Shown here piece after piece: positions 36,554 to 45,021 of a stretch of DNA of 64,000 nt. The position numbers and the translations under genes are program-made. The first letter of the stretch is position 1. The number at the start of each line of letters is the position of its first letter. This DNA comes from Methylomonas sp. MK1. Lineage in GTDB: Bacteria > Pseudomonadota > Gammaproteobacteria > Methylococcales > Methylomonadaceae. The DNA lies in contig NZ_AQOV01000001.1 in NCBI RefSeq assembly GCF_000365425.1, positions 1,364,001-1,428,000 on the forward strand, written 5' to 3'. Under the pieces are notes generated by a model, which was not told the origin of the DNA, ran no database searches, and saw nothing but the letters and a program-made list of their open reading frames with translations.

Positions 36554-38899
36554 CTAAAAATCCTGCCATTCGTCGTCGGCTTGGGAGGTTTGCTTAAAAC
36601 TACTCGGCTGACGAACCGGTTGCGATGGTGCCGCTCTATTGGCCTCTGCACGAACGACGCTGGAACTATCGGCATGATGAACAACTTTTTGCTGCCCGGA
36701 TTTTTTTTCTGTTTTGAAAAACGCCAACATTTCGACCATATTGGTCGACAAGTCACTCATTGAAACACTGGCGGCGGATGCTTCTTCGGCTAACGCCGCG
36801 TTTTGTTGGGTAATTTCGTCCATTTGCGCTACTGCCTGATTCACTTGGCCTATTCCCGCAGATTGCTCGACACTTGCGTCGGCAATCTGCGCGACAATAT
36901 CCCCTACCTTTTGCACACCAGCCACAATTTCGTTCAAAGCTTTACCGGTTTCGTTCACAAACTCGGTGCCAGCTCTGACTTTTTGCACACTGGTTTGAAT
37001 AAGCTCTTTACTCTCCCGGGCCGCAGTGGCACTGCGTTGTGCCAGATTTCTCACCTCTGTGGCAACGACTGAAAAGCCCCTACCTTGCTCGCCTGCTCTA
37101 GCTGCTTCCACTGACGCATTCAAAGCCAACAAATTGGTTTGGAAGGCAATTTCATCAATAACACTAATAATATCGGCGATCTTATTACTGCTTTCATTGA
37201 TCTCCTGCATCGCAGAAACCGCAGCCTTAACCACATTCCCACCTTTTTCAGCCAACTCTCTGGCGTTATTAGCTACTGCATTGGCTTGCTGGGCATTATC
37301 GGCATTATTTTTCACAGTGCTGGTCAGTTCCTCCATGCTGGCGGCAGTTTCCTGCAAATTCGCGGCCTGTTGTTCGGCGCGTTGCGACAAATTGTTGTTA
37401 CCGCTGGCAATTTCTTGGGATGAGTTATTAATAAAATGGGCGGACTCGCTAACTTGACCGAAAATCTCGTTCAGTTTATCGATGGTGGTATTAATATCGT
37501 TCTTACAGTTTAAATATACGCCCTGGTAATCACTGGTGATTCGATTGGTCAAATCCCCGGAGGCCATACTTTGCATGGTACTGCCAACATCTCTGAAGAC
37601 GTTTTCGATAACATCGGTTAGTTCGTTGATGCCTTCGCTAAGCGTTTCGAAAAAGCCTTGTTTATCGGCCATCTCGATCCGGCTGGACAATTCACCGGCC
37701 TTGACCGCCTCCACTATGCTGGCAATTTCCTGCTCGATTTTTACTTCATGCGTTCTATCCAACCATTCGACCACGATGCCGATACGCTCGTTTTCGTCGT
37801 TATTAACCGGATTGGCAACAATATTCATGTGTCGACTACCAATCACTAACGCCGAACTAAACGTGCTGGATAGATTTGCCAAAAGGCCGCGTTGGTGGCT
37901 GGGTTTTTTATGGAATTGATCGATATTCGCGCCCATCAGCTTGCTGGCATTGAAGTCAGGCAATTGTTTACGAATGTCCGCTTCGGCATTTTGAAACATT
38001 TCCACCACGGTCTTATTCATATAAATGATGTCTAAATCATTGTTAGCCACCATGACACAGGACTGCACATTGTCGAGCGCTTGTTTAATCCGCATCGCTT
38101 CTGATGCTACTTGTTTGGAATATGCCAAATCAGAATTCAATTTAACCTGCATGCCGTATAAAGCCCGATAGAAATCGCCGATCTCATCACCACGGTCCAA
38201 ATCTATCGTATTCCGGAATTGCTCATCCGCCATGCGATAGGAAATACTAATCGACTTCTCTAAAGCCTTGACGACATTACGAATCACAGAGTATCCCAAT
38301 ATTGAGGCAAATCCCGCCAAGCCCAAAAACAGGAACATCTCCGGGTACTTTTGTTCCATGTAATGGTCGTAAATGGAATTGATTGTCGGCAACAAAAAGA
38401 TCAGGTAGATAATCCCGACTTTTTTCCACAGGCCCAATTCCAATAATTTCTTGATTACCGCACTAATTCCCTTGGGCCTTATTGTGGCTTTATTGGCATT
38501 CAGTTTTTCATATAAGGATTCTGCCTGCTGAATTTGCTCCCTGGATGGCGCGTAACGAACCGACAGGTATTCCTGTACTTTGCCATTCTTGAACACCGGT
38601 GTAACGTTTGCCTCTACCCAGTAATAATCTCCGGTCTTGGTCCTATTTTTAACGGGTGCGGTCCAAGGGCGTCCAGCCTTCAAACAAGTCCATAAATCTT
38701 CAAATGCTGCCGGCGGCATGTCAGGATGGCGAACCATATTATGATTAGCCCCCACAAGCTCATCCTTGCTAAAGCCGCTGATTTCGATAAAAGCGTCGTT
38801 TGCATAGGTAATAATGCCTTTCAAATTGGTGCGCGTGACCAAAATGGTGCCTGGCTTCATTAAGACTTCGCGATCGGTCACAGGGTGATTGAGTTTCAT
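36554..38899 (-). CDS. Aer-like PAS chemoreceptor (MCP) with CheR tether
   Basis: 781 aa. An N-terminal PAS domain of the Aer type (NHNMVRHPDMPPAAFEDLW, which in Aer binds FAD), two membrane segments near 160-205, a HAMP-like region, a second PAS domain (about 270-395), another HAMP and a full signalling domain ([20 protein letters not shown]). The flexible tail ends in EWQDF, a likely CheR-binding pentapeptide. I infer energy or oxygen taxis. It lies between two cheW genes. Confidence 0.93.
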   Translation of the reverse strand: MKLNHPVTDREVLMKPGTILVTRTNLKGIITYANDAFIEISGFSKDELVGANHNMVRHPDMPPAAFEDLWTCLKAGRPWTAPVKNRTKTGDYYWVEANVTPVFKNGKVQEYLSVRYAPSREQIQQAESLYEKLNANKATIRPKGISAVIKKLLELGLWKKVGIIYLIFLLPTINSIYDHYMEQKYPEMFLFLGLAGFASILGYSVIRNVVKALEKSISISYRMADEQFRNTIDLDRGDEIGDFYRALYGMQVKLNSDLAYSKQVASEAMRIKQALDNVQSCVMVANNDLDIIYMNKTVVEMFQNAEADIRKQLPDFNASKLMGANIDQFHKKPSHQRGLLANLSSTFSSALVIGSRHMNIVANPVNNDENERIGIVVEWLDRTHEVKIEQEIASIVEAVKAGELSSRIEMADKQGFFETLSEGINELTDVIENVFRDVGSTMQSMASGDLTNRITSDYQGVYLNCKNDINTTIDKLNEIFGQVSESAHFINNSSQEIASGNNNLSQRAEQQAANLQETAASMEELTSTVKNNADNAQQANAVANNARELAEKGGNVVKAAVSAMQEINESSNKIADIISVIDEIAFQTNLLALNASVEAARAGEQGRGFSVVATEVRNLAQRSATAARESKELIQTSVQKVRAGTEFVNETGKALNEIVAGVQKVGDIVAQIADASVEQSAGIGQVNQAVAQMDEITQQNAALAEEASAASVSMSDLSTNMVEMLAFFKTEKKSGQQKVVHHADSSSVVRAEANRAAPSQPVRQPSSFKQTSQADDEWQDF

Positions 38900-38941
38900 T
38901 GCATATCCTCCGTTACAACCCAGCCATAAACAGCTCTTTTT

Positions 38942-39457
38942 TCAACTTTCATCTTCACCATCCAGGCCATCAAGTTTTAATAATTTATCTACATCCAACA
39001 GCATCACCATTCGGCCGTTTACTGAAACCAGGCCATTGATAAATTCAGTACTGACTTTTGCACCAAAATTCGGCGCGCTTTGGATACTTTTTTTATTCAC
39101 ATCGACAACATCTGAAACAGAATCCACCACAACCCCGATGATCCTGGTTTTATCGGCCATACGCGCTTGCAAAACCACAACTACCGTCAGAGGCGAATAG
39201 TCACTGTGTCCCAGTTGAAAGCGCTCACGTAAGTCGATGATAGGCACAATCGCGCCGCGGAGATTGACTACGCCTTTTTCATAAGCAGGCACATTAGGAA
39301 TTCGCGATACCGGTTCCCAACTGCGAATTTCCTGAACTCTTAGAATATCTACACCATATTCTTCCTGGCCCAAGGTAAAGCTTAAAAACTGCAAACTAGT
39401 GTCCAACCGCTTGGCATCTTGCTGGTCTGTAATGCTGTGTTCGATTATTTCCGACAT
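38942..39457 (-). CDS. cheW: Chemotaxis coupling protein CheW (copy 2)
   Basis: 171 aa from the ATG at 39455-39457; a longer reading would run into the end of cheA. CheW domain with FLSFTLGQEEYGVDILRVQE and KGVVNLRGAIVPIIDLRERF. It is highly similar to copy 1, so the two may be a duplication specialised for different receptors. It follows cheA by 19 bases. Confidence 0.94.
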   Translation of the reverse strand: MSEIIEHSITDQQDAKRLDTSLQFLSFTLGQEEYGVDILRVQEIRSWEPVSRIPNVPAYEKGVVNLRGAIVPIIDLRERFQLGHSDYSPLTVVVVLQARMADKTRIIGVVVDSVSDVVDVNKKSIQSAPNFGAKVSTEFINGLVSVNGRMVMLLDVDKLLKLDGLDGEDES

Positions 39458-39476
39458 GACACGCTTTAGATTAGGT

Positions 39477-41555
39477 TTATTGATTGGACAAACGCACGAG
39501 ACCGGGGATATCAAGAATCAGGGCCACGGAACCATCACCCAGAATAGTTGCACCAGATACACCTTCAATCCGTCGATAATTCGCTTCCAGCGACTTGATC
39601 ACCACTTGCTGTTGCCCAAGTAAATCATCTACGAACAATCCGCAACGCAAACCTTGCCCTTCGACAACTACAATTAAACCTTCGGTTAGCTTGGTGGTTT
39701 TCGCGGTGGGTACGTTAAAAATTTGATGCATTCTGATAATCGGCAGATATTGGCCGCGTAACAGGAAAGTTTCCCCTTTGCCCGCCACTCGATTGAGCCT
39801 GTCTTCCTTGACATGGAGTGACTCGATAATAGAACCCAAAGGTAATATGTAGGTTTCGTCGCCAACCGCAATCGACTGCCCATCAAGGATAGCCAGAGTG
39901 AGTGGGAGGTGAATGGAAATGGTTGATCCTTTGCCCAACTCGGAAAGGATTTCTATGTTGCCGCCCAAGGCCTGGATATTACGTCGTACCACATCCATGC
40001 CTACGCCGCGACCGGAAATATCGGTAAGCTTTTCGGCCGTAGAAAACCCGGGCATAAAAATCAGCTCGTATGTTTGCTTATCGCTTAAGATTGCATCGGG
40101 ATCGATCAAACCCTTTTCAATTGCCTTGGCCCGTAATTTATCTTTGTCGAGGCCTTTACCATCGTCAGTCACTTCAATCACGATATTGCCGCCGCGATGA
40201 TAGGCCTCAAGAGTCACCGTACCCGTTTCGGGCTTTCCGGCCGCCAGCCTGACATCCGGCATTTCAATGCCATGATCCAGGCTGTTTCTCACTAAATGAA
40301 CCAGAGGATCGCTGAGCAATTCGACAACTGTCTTATCCACTTCGGTGTTTTCACCCACCAATTTAAGTTCGATTTTTTTGCCGAGTTTGCTGCTGATATC
40401 ATGCGCCAATCGCGGGAAACGGCTAAACACGAAACTGATAGGCAGCATGCGAATGTTCATCACGCTTTCTTGCAGCTCGCGGGTATGTCGCTCTAACTGG
40501 GAAAGACCGTTTTTCAATTGATCCAATTTATTAAGTTCGAAATGTTCACCTAACAAACTGAGCATGGATTGCGTAATGACCAACTCCCCGACCATGTTGA
40601 TCAAGGTATCGATTTTACTAGTATCCACACGAATGGAACTTGAACCTTTCGGTGCGGCTTTTGCGTCCTCTTTTTTACCGTTTTTACGGTCTACCGCATT
40701 GGCCTCGGATTCTTCGGTACTTGTAAACTCAGCGCTTATTTCTCTAGCAACGCTATTTGTAACGGGTTTTATCGCTATGTCTGCTGACACATCGGCTTGT
40801 GTAGAACTTGTGGACGTTTTGTAGATCGGTTGTTTAGCCAAATCGCAATCGTCCTCAACCCAATCGAAAATCTCGTCGATTTCCGTTTCCGGGATATCGC
40901 CCGACACCTCCAACTTCCACGACAAATGACACTCTTCAGGATCCAAATCGTAAAGATTCGGCACGCCTTGCAAGTCTGCGGTTGTGGTCAACTTCCCCAG
41001 CGACGCTAATTCCCTAAACATCCGTACCGGCTCGTTGCCGGTCTTCAATAGATGTAAGTGCGGACTGAATGCGATAACCCAACCCGCTATTTGCTTAACA
41101 TCATCAGCAGACAGAACCGTAGAGGCTTTTGCTGTCTGTTTTCCAGCCGAGGGAATGTTCGGAACAGCGTTATTCAGTTCGCTATCCAAGGCTAATTTAT
41201 GCTCAGCCACATCGGATTGGTCTACTTCACTACCGTTTTGTATCGATTGCAGCATATCTCGCAGGCAATCGACTGACCCCAACAACACATCAACCGCGGG
41301 TTGGGTGATTTTTCTACGGCCGTCGCGCATTTCATCGAGCAAGGTCTCCATGACATGGGTAAAGTCGGAAACCGCGGTAAAACCGAAAGTCCCGCTACCG
41401 CCTTTTATAGAATGCGCGGCGCGGAAAATGGTGTTGATGTCTTCGACGTTAACATCCCCCAAATCAAGATTGAGCAATCCAGATTCCATCGCGTCAAGCC
41501 CTTCGAAACTTTCTTCGAAAAAAACCTGATGAAATTGCGCCATATCGATTGACAT
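39477..41555 (-). CDS. cheA: Chemotaxis histidine kinase CheA
   Basis: 692 aa. P1 Hpt domain with phospho-His in FRAAHSIKGGSGTFG (about residue 48), a long linker region (about 130-300), the P3 dimerisation helices (IDTLINMVGELVITQSML), P4 kinase domain (LVRNSLDHGIE, DDGKGLD, SGRGVGMDVV) and the P5 CheW-like domain. It phosphorylates CheY and CheB in the receptor array. It follows cheY by 39 bases. Confidence 0.96.
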   Translation of the reverse strand: MSIDMAQFHQVFFEESFEGLDAMESGLLNLDLGDVNVEDINTIFRAAHSIKGGSGTFGFTAVSDFTHVMETLLDEMRDGRRKITQPAVDVLLGSVDCLRDMLQSIQNGSEVDQSDVAEHKLALDSELNNAVPNIPSAGKQTAKASTVLSADDVKQIAGWVIAFSPHLHLLKTGNEPVRMFRELASLGKLTTTADLQGVPNLYDLDPEECHLSWKLEVSGDIPETEIDEIFDWVEDDCDLAKQPIYKTSTSSTQADVSADIAIKPVTNSVAREISAEFTSTEESEANAVDRKNGKKEDAKAAPKGSSSIRVDTSKIDTLINMVGELVITQSMLSLLGEHFELNKLDQLKNGLSQLERHTRELQESVMNIRMLPISFVFSRFPRLAHDISSKLGKKIELKLVGENTEVDKTVVELLSDPLVHLVRNSLDHGIEMPDVRLAAGKPETGTVTLEAYHRGGNIVIEVTDDGKGLDKDKLRAKAIEKGLIDPDAILSDKQTYELIFMPGFSTAEKLTDISGRGVGMDVVRRNIQALGGNIEILSELGKGSTISIHLPLTLAILDGQSIAVGDETYILPLGSIIESLHVKEDRLNRVAGKGETFLLRGQYLPIIRMHQIFNVPTAKTTKLTEGLIVVVEGQGLRCGLFVDDLLGQQQVVIKSLEANYRRIEGVSGATILGDGSVALILDIPGLVRLSNQ

Positions 41556-41594
41556 AGAATTACCCGGTGCTGATGTCTCTGAAGAGGCGGATAT

Positions 41595-41957
41595 TTAGCC
41601 CATCACTTTTTTGATCGTTTTCAAGAGCTGGTCTGGATTGAATGGCTTCACTATCCAGCCGGTTGCACCGGCATCTTTGCCCTGCTGCTTTTTATCCGTT
41701 CCCGCCTCAGTGGTTAGCATCAACATTGGCGTAAACTTGTAGTTGGGCAAAGCGCGTAAGTCTCTAATCAACTCAATTCCGTCCTTGTTTGGCATATTCA
41801 CATCGGTAACCACGCAATCGAAAGCTTGCGCTTTGGCTTTGTTCAAGGCATCCGCTCCATCAACAGCTTCCACCACGTTATAACCCGCGCCTTTTAAGGT
41901 AAACGCCACCATCTGCCTCATTGATGCGGAATCGTCTACAGCAAGAATTGTTGCCAC
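41595..41957 (-). CDS. cheY: Chemotaxis response regulator CheY
   Basis: 120 aa, a single receiver: ILAVDDSASMRQMV, acceptor Asp in CVVTDVNMPNKDG, Thr in MLTTEAG, and Lys in IVKPFNP. The start is a GTG at 41955-41957 because a strong Shine-Dalgarno (GGAGGAG) lies six bases ahead; a TTG five codons upstream falls inside that site. First gene of the chemotaxis operon. Confidence 0.94.
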   Translation of the reverse strand: MATILAVDDSASMRQMVAFTLKGAGYNVVEAVDGADALNKAKAQAFDCVVTDVNMPNKDGIELIRDLRALPNYKFTPMLMLTTEAGTDKKQQGKDAGATGWIVKPFNPDQLLKTIKKVMG

Positions 41958-41973
41958 AATTTTCTCCTCCAAA

Positions 41974-42001
41974 TTTATCGATCATAATTTAAAACTGTCA
42001 A
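41974..42001 (-). promoter_or_regulatory. Possible sigma-70 promoter of the chemotaxis operon
   Basis: On the minus strand TTGACA is followed after 16 bases by GATAAA. The -35 is perfect and the -10 matches four of six positions. The site is so close to the ribosome-binding site that the transcript would have almost no leader, which lowers confidence. Confidence 0.3.
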
Positions 42002-42371
42002 ACCCGTGCAAACTGCGATTGCCAGTTCACCTGATTAGAATTTTACATTGCTGTGATTGTAGCTAAGCTCCGTTAAGATTGTAGTTAGAGAAAGCTGATC
42101 TTGCCGAAAAACACTCATTTTAAAAATCTAAGACGCTTCATTGCGGAGATCGCCATTTTGGGCGAATATCTGAAAACACTCACATTGCGATTGTGGTTTA
42201 ACTCGCATAACTTTGTTAAATCCTGTGCTATCTTCAAATTCGATTTTGACGAGCCACCGCTTCCCCGTTCGCGCAGTAGAAATGAACTTCTCATAGGTCG
42301 GAGCGGCAAATAACAGCAACAGAGTTTGAGTTCATTTCCGCCCAACCACGTGAGTCACAATCCAATAAATT
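42002..42371. other. Divergent control region between cheY and fimT
   Basis: About 370 bases with no supported gene. It must hold the promoter of the pilin operon and probably upstream sites of the chemotaxis operon. I see no sigma-54 consensus (GG-N10-GC in proper context), riboswitch-like structure or long inverted repeat. Confidence 0.5.
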
Positions 42372-42932
42372 ATGCAAAAATTATTCACCGAAACATCTAA
42401 AGGATTCACGCTGGTCGAGCTGATGGTGACCATCGCTATCGCCGGCGTTCTGGTGGGTATTGCAATTCCAAGCTTTACATCGATTATCAGCAACAACCGT
42501 TTAACCACATCAGCGAACGAATTAGTCACCGCATTGAATTTGGCGCGAAGCGAGGCCGTTAAGCGGGGCTTACAAGTGACCGTAAGACGCAAGGGAGCAA
42601 CTAGTACACAGTGGGAAAGCGGTTGGGATATTTTTGTGGATAGGGATGGCAACAATACATTCTCAGACAACGGAAATTCCACGCTGTGTGAAGCGACTGA
42701 AGATTGTCTTTTAAAAACCTATTCGGCCTTACCAGGAAATTTAACCCTAAGAACAGGCAATAGCTCATATAAAGATTATGCGGCATATTTGCCAAATGGC
42801 TTAAGTAAAGCCGGCGTTGGTGATACTTTCACCTTATGCAGCGATTCAGGAACATCGATGCCACAGCGAACAATTGTCATCAATCCTATTGGACGCCCGA
42901 GAACATCAGCGGCGACAGGAACATGCCCTTGA
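42372..42932 (+). CDS. fimT: Minor pseudopilin FimT/GspH family
   Basis: 186 aa. Type IV prepilin leader: MQKLFTETSKG then FTLVELMVTIAIAGVLVGIAIPSF, with Glu at position 5 after the cleavage Gly. The C-terminal part has the GspH/FimT pattern (ANELVTALNLARSEAVKRG) and Cys pairs. PilD should cleave it. First gene of the minor pilin operon; its 3' end overlaps pilV by 10 bases. Confidence 0.92.
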   Translation: MQKLFTETSKGFTLVELMVTIAIAGVLVGIAIPSFTSIISNNRLTTSANELVTALNLARSEAVKRGLQVTVRRKGATSTQWESGWDIFVDRDGNNTFSDNGNSTLCEATEDCLLKTYSALPGNLTLRTGNSSYKDYAAYLPNGLSKAGVGDTFTLCSDSGTSMPQRTIVINPIGRPRTSAATGTCP

Positions 42933-43423
42933 GAAACCTAAGCGGACAGCCCGTAAATCATAACCATGGATTCACACTGATTGAAGTCCTTATAGCAGTG
43001 GTTATTCTAGCGCTAGGATTGCTTGGCCTGGCTGGCTTGCAATCCACAAGCCTGCGAAACAATCAAAGTGCATATTTTCGCTCACAGGCCACTTTGCTTG
43101 CTTACGATATAGCTGACCGAGTACGAGCAAATGCTGTGGGTAACTACGACAATCAAGCAGAAACCAATAACAATTGCTTGGCGAACACTTGCACACCCGC
43201 ACAAATGGCTGGTTACGATTTAAAACAATGGAACGACCAGTTAAGAAATCAATTACCTAGCGGCGAAGGTGTGGTTTGTAAGGACAAAACCCCGGGGGAC
43301 GGAAATTCAAAATCCGCACACAACTGCGACGGGATAGGCGATGCGTATGCAGTAAAAATCTGGTGGGATGACGACCACGATGGGGCTGCGACGCAACGGT
43401 TTGTAATGAGTTTTCAGCCATGA
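42923..43423 (+). CDS. pilV: Minor pilin PilV
   Basis: 166 aa from the ATG at 42923. The leader MPLRNLSGQPVNHNHG precedes FTLIEVLIAVVILALGLLGLAGLQ, and YFRSQATLLAYDIADRVRAN is typical of PilV. It is part of the minor pilin complex that primes pilus assembly and presents PilY1. The stop overlaps the pilW start as ATGA. Confidence 0.93.
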   Translation: MPLRNLSGQPVNHNHGFTLIEVLIAVVILALGLLGLAGLQSTSLRNNQSAYFRSQATLLAYDIADRVRANAVGNYDNQAETNNNCLANTCTPAQMAGYDLKQWNDQLRNQLPSGEGVVCKDKTPGDGNSKSAHNCDGIGDAYAVKIWWDDDHDGAATQRFVMSFQP

Positions 43424-44460
43424 AAAAAAATCAGATCTATTTCCTGCAAACAGGCATGACTCTCATAGAAATTATGATTGCGCTGCTTCTAGGCGCATTC
43501 CTATTAGGCGGGGTAATTAAGATTTTCGTTAACGCGAAGCAGACTTACGGGATGCAGGAAGGCTTATCCCGGTTACAAGAAAACAGCCGTTATGCGTTGG
43601 AAATACTCAGCAAAGACTTGCGCTTAAGCGGTTTTCAAGGCTGTATTTCCATCACCGATTTAACACCCACCAATACGGCCGCCGCGCCGATTATTGCACC
43701 AACGCCCGCCTCTATTATCGTCGGCTACAACGGCAGTGAGGCATCGCCGGCAACAGCCACTTGGTCCCCAGCCTTACCGGCTGCCTTGTCAGGTTTAACC
43801 ACTCCGATTACCCCTGGCACCGATGTGATAACAGTAGTTTTCGGTGAAAGTTGCGGCGGTTATTTGTCAGCAGATATGGCAAGCGCAACCTCGGATATAC
43901 AAATTTCCAGTTCCAATACCTGCGGCATAGCTGATGGTGATCCGGTTTTAATATCCAGCTGTAGCAACGCCGACCTTTTCCGGGCCACCACAGGCACTAC
44001 CTCGACACTGATAAAGCACAATGCGGTGTCTTTGCCGGCAACTTGCGCTTCCCCACCGTGCTACAAAACCAGCTCGGAAGTCTTTGCGTACCGCGCATAC
44101 AGCTATTTCATCCGCCCAGGCGCAAGCGGCGAACCGGCTCTTTGGCGATACGACAACACCAAGGCCGCAAGTGCCGCCAATCCTGTTGAAATATTGGATG
44201 GCATAGAAAACCTGCAAATTCTCTATGGCGAAGATACCGATGCCGACGGTGTAGCCAACCAATATAAAACCGCAGCTAACGTCACCGATATCACCGATGT
44301 CGCCAGCGTGCGTATCTCGCTCTTGGCGCGCACCAGCGAGAACCTAGCCTCGCAGACCCTCACTTACGATTACAACGGGAACACTGGCATTAACCCAGGT
44401 GACCGGCGAATTCGCCGCGTGTTCAACGCGACGCTTGCAGTGCGTAATCGGTTGCAATAG
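43420..44460 (+). CDS. pilW: Minor pilin PilW
   Basis: 346 aa. Leader MKKNQIYFLQTG then MTLIEIMIALLLGAFLLGGV; QEGLSRLQENSRYALEILSKDLR is the conserved PilW block after the N-terminal helix, followed by a long Ser/Thr/Ala-rich globular domain with several Cys. The first residue after the cleavage Gly is Met, a common variation. Translationally coupled to pilV. Confidence 0.92.
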   Translation: MKKNQIYFLQTGMTLIEIMIALLLGAFLLGGVIKIFVNAKQTYGMQEGLSRLQENSRYALEILSKDLRLSGFQGCISITDLTPTNTAAAPIIAPTPASIIVGYNGSEASPATATWSPALPAALSGLTTPITPGTDVITVVFGESCGGYLSADMASATSDIQISSSNTCGIADGDPVLISSCSNADLFRATTGTTSTLIKHNAVSLPATCASPPCYKTSSEVFAYRAYSYFIRPGASGEPALWRYDNTKAASAANPVEILDGIENLQILYGEDTDADGVANQYKTAANVTDITDVASVRISLLARTSENLASQTLTYDYNGNTGINPGDRRIRRVFNATLAVRNRLQ

Positions 44461-44468
44461 GTGGCACC

Positions 44469-44969
44469 ATGAATAAGTCGAAAATAAAACAAACGGGTGC
44501 GGTGCTAATCGTCAGCTTAATCATACTGATGCTTCTGACGATCATTGGCGTGACGGGCACCAATGTCACCAGTCTGGAAGAAAAAATGGCCGGCAATATG
44601 CGTGACCGTAATCTTGCCTTTCAAGCGGCGGAGTCCGCCTTGCAAGCCGGGGAAACTTGGCTAAATACACATGCCTATACCTGCAGCCAAGCCGCCGGCA
44701 GATTCAAACCTCGCGATAAAGATTGCAATACCGCTACTGCGGAAACCTCGGAAGTTTGGGACAGCATAAGTTGGGACGACAATGATTCGGTACTTTACAC
44801 GGGCGTTTTGTCAAACCTCAGCGCTAATCCCCGTTACATAATCGAAGATTTGGGCTGCTTACCCGCACCAGCGGCATGCCCCGGCACACATAACTATCGA
44901 ATTACCGCCAGAGCAACCGGCGGCACAGCAGACACTATCGTCATGCTTCAGTCTATTTACCAAATTTAG
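44469..44969 (+). CDS. pilX: Minor pilin PilX
   Basis: 166 aa. KQTGAVLIVSLIILMLLTIIGVTG gives the hydrophobic helix, followed by TSLEEKMAGNMRDRNLAFQAAESAL, the PilX signature. It lacks the usual Glu5 context in part, as is normal for PilX. It sits between pilW and pilY1, with GGTGG as ribosome-binding site. Confidence 0.92.
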   Translation: MNKSKIKQTGAVLIVSLIILMLLTIIGVTGTNVTSLEEKMAGNMRDRNLAFQAAESALQAGETWLNTHAYTCSQAAGRFKPRDKDCNTATAETSEVWDSISWDDNDSVLYTGVLSNLSANPRYIIEDLGCLPAPAACPGTHNYRITARATGGTADTIVMLQSIYQI

Positions 44970-45021
44970 TTAGTCACACCGACTATTTATTTTCAGACAG
45001 AAACACGCAGAGGGCAAAATC

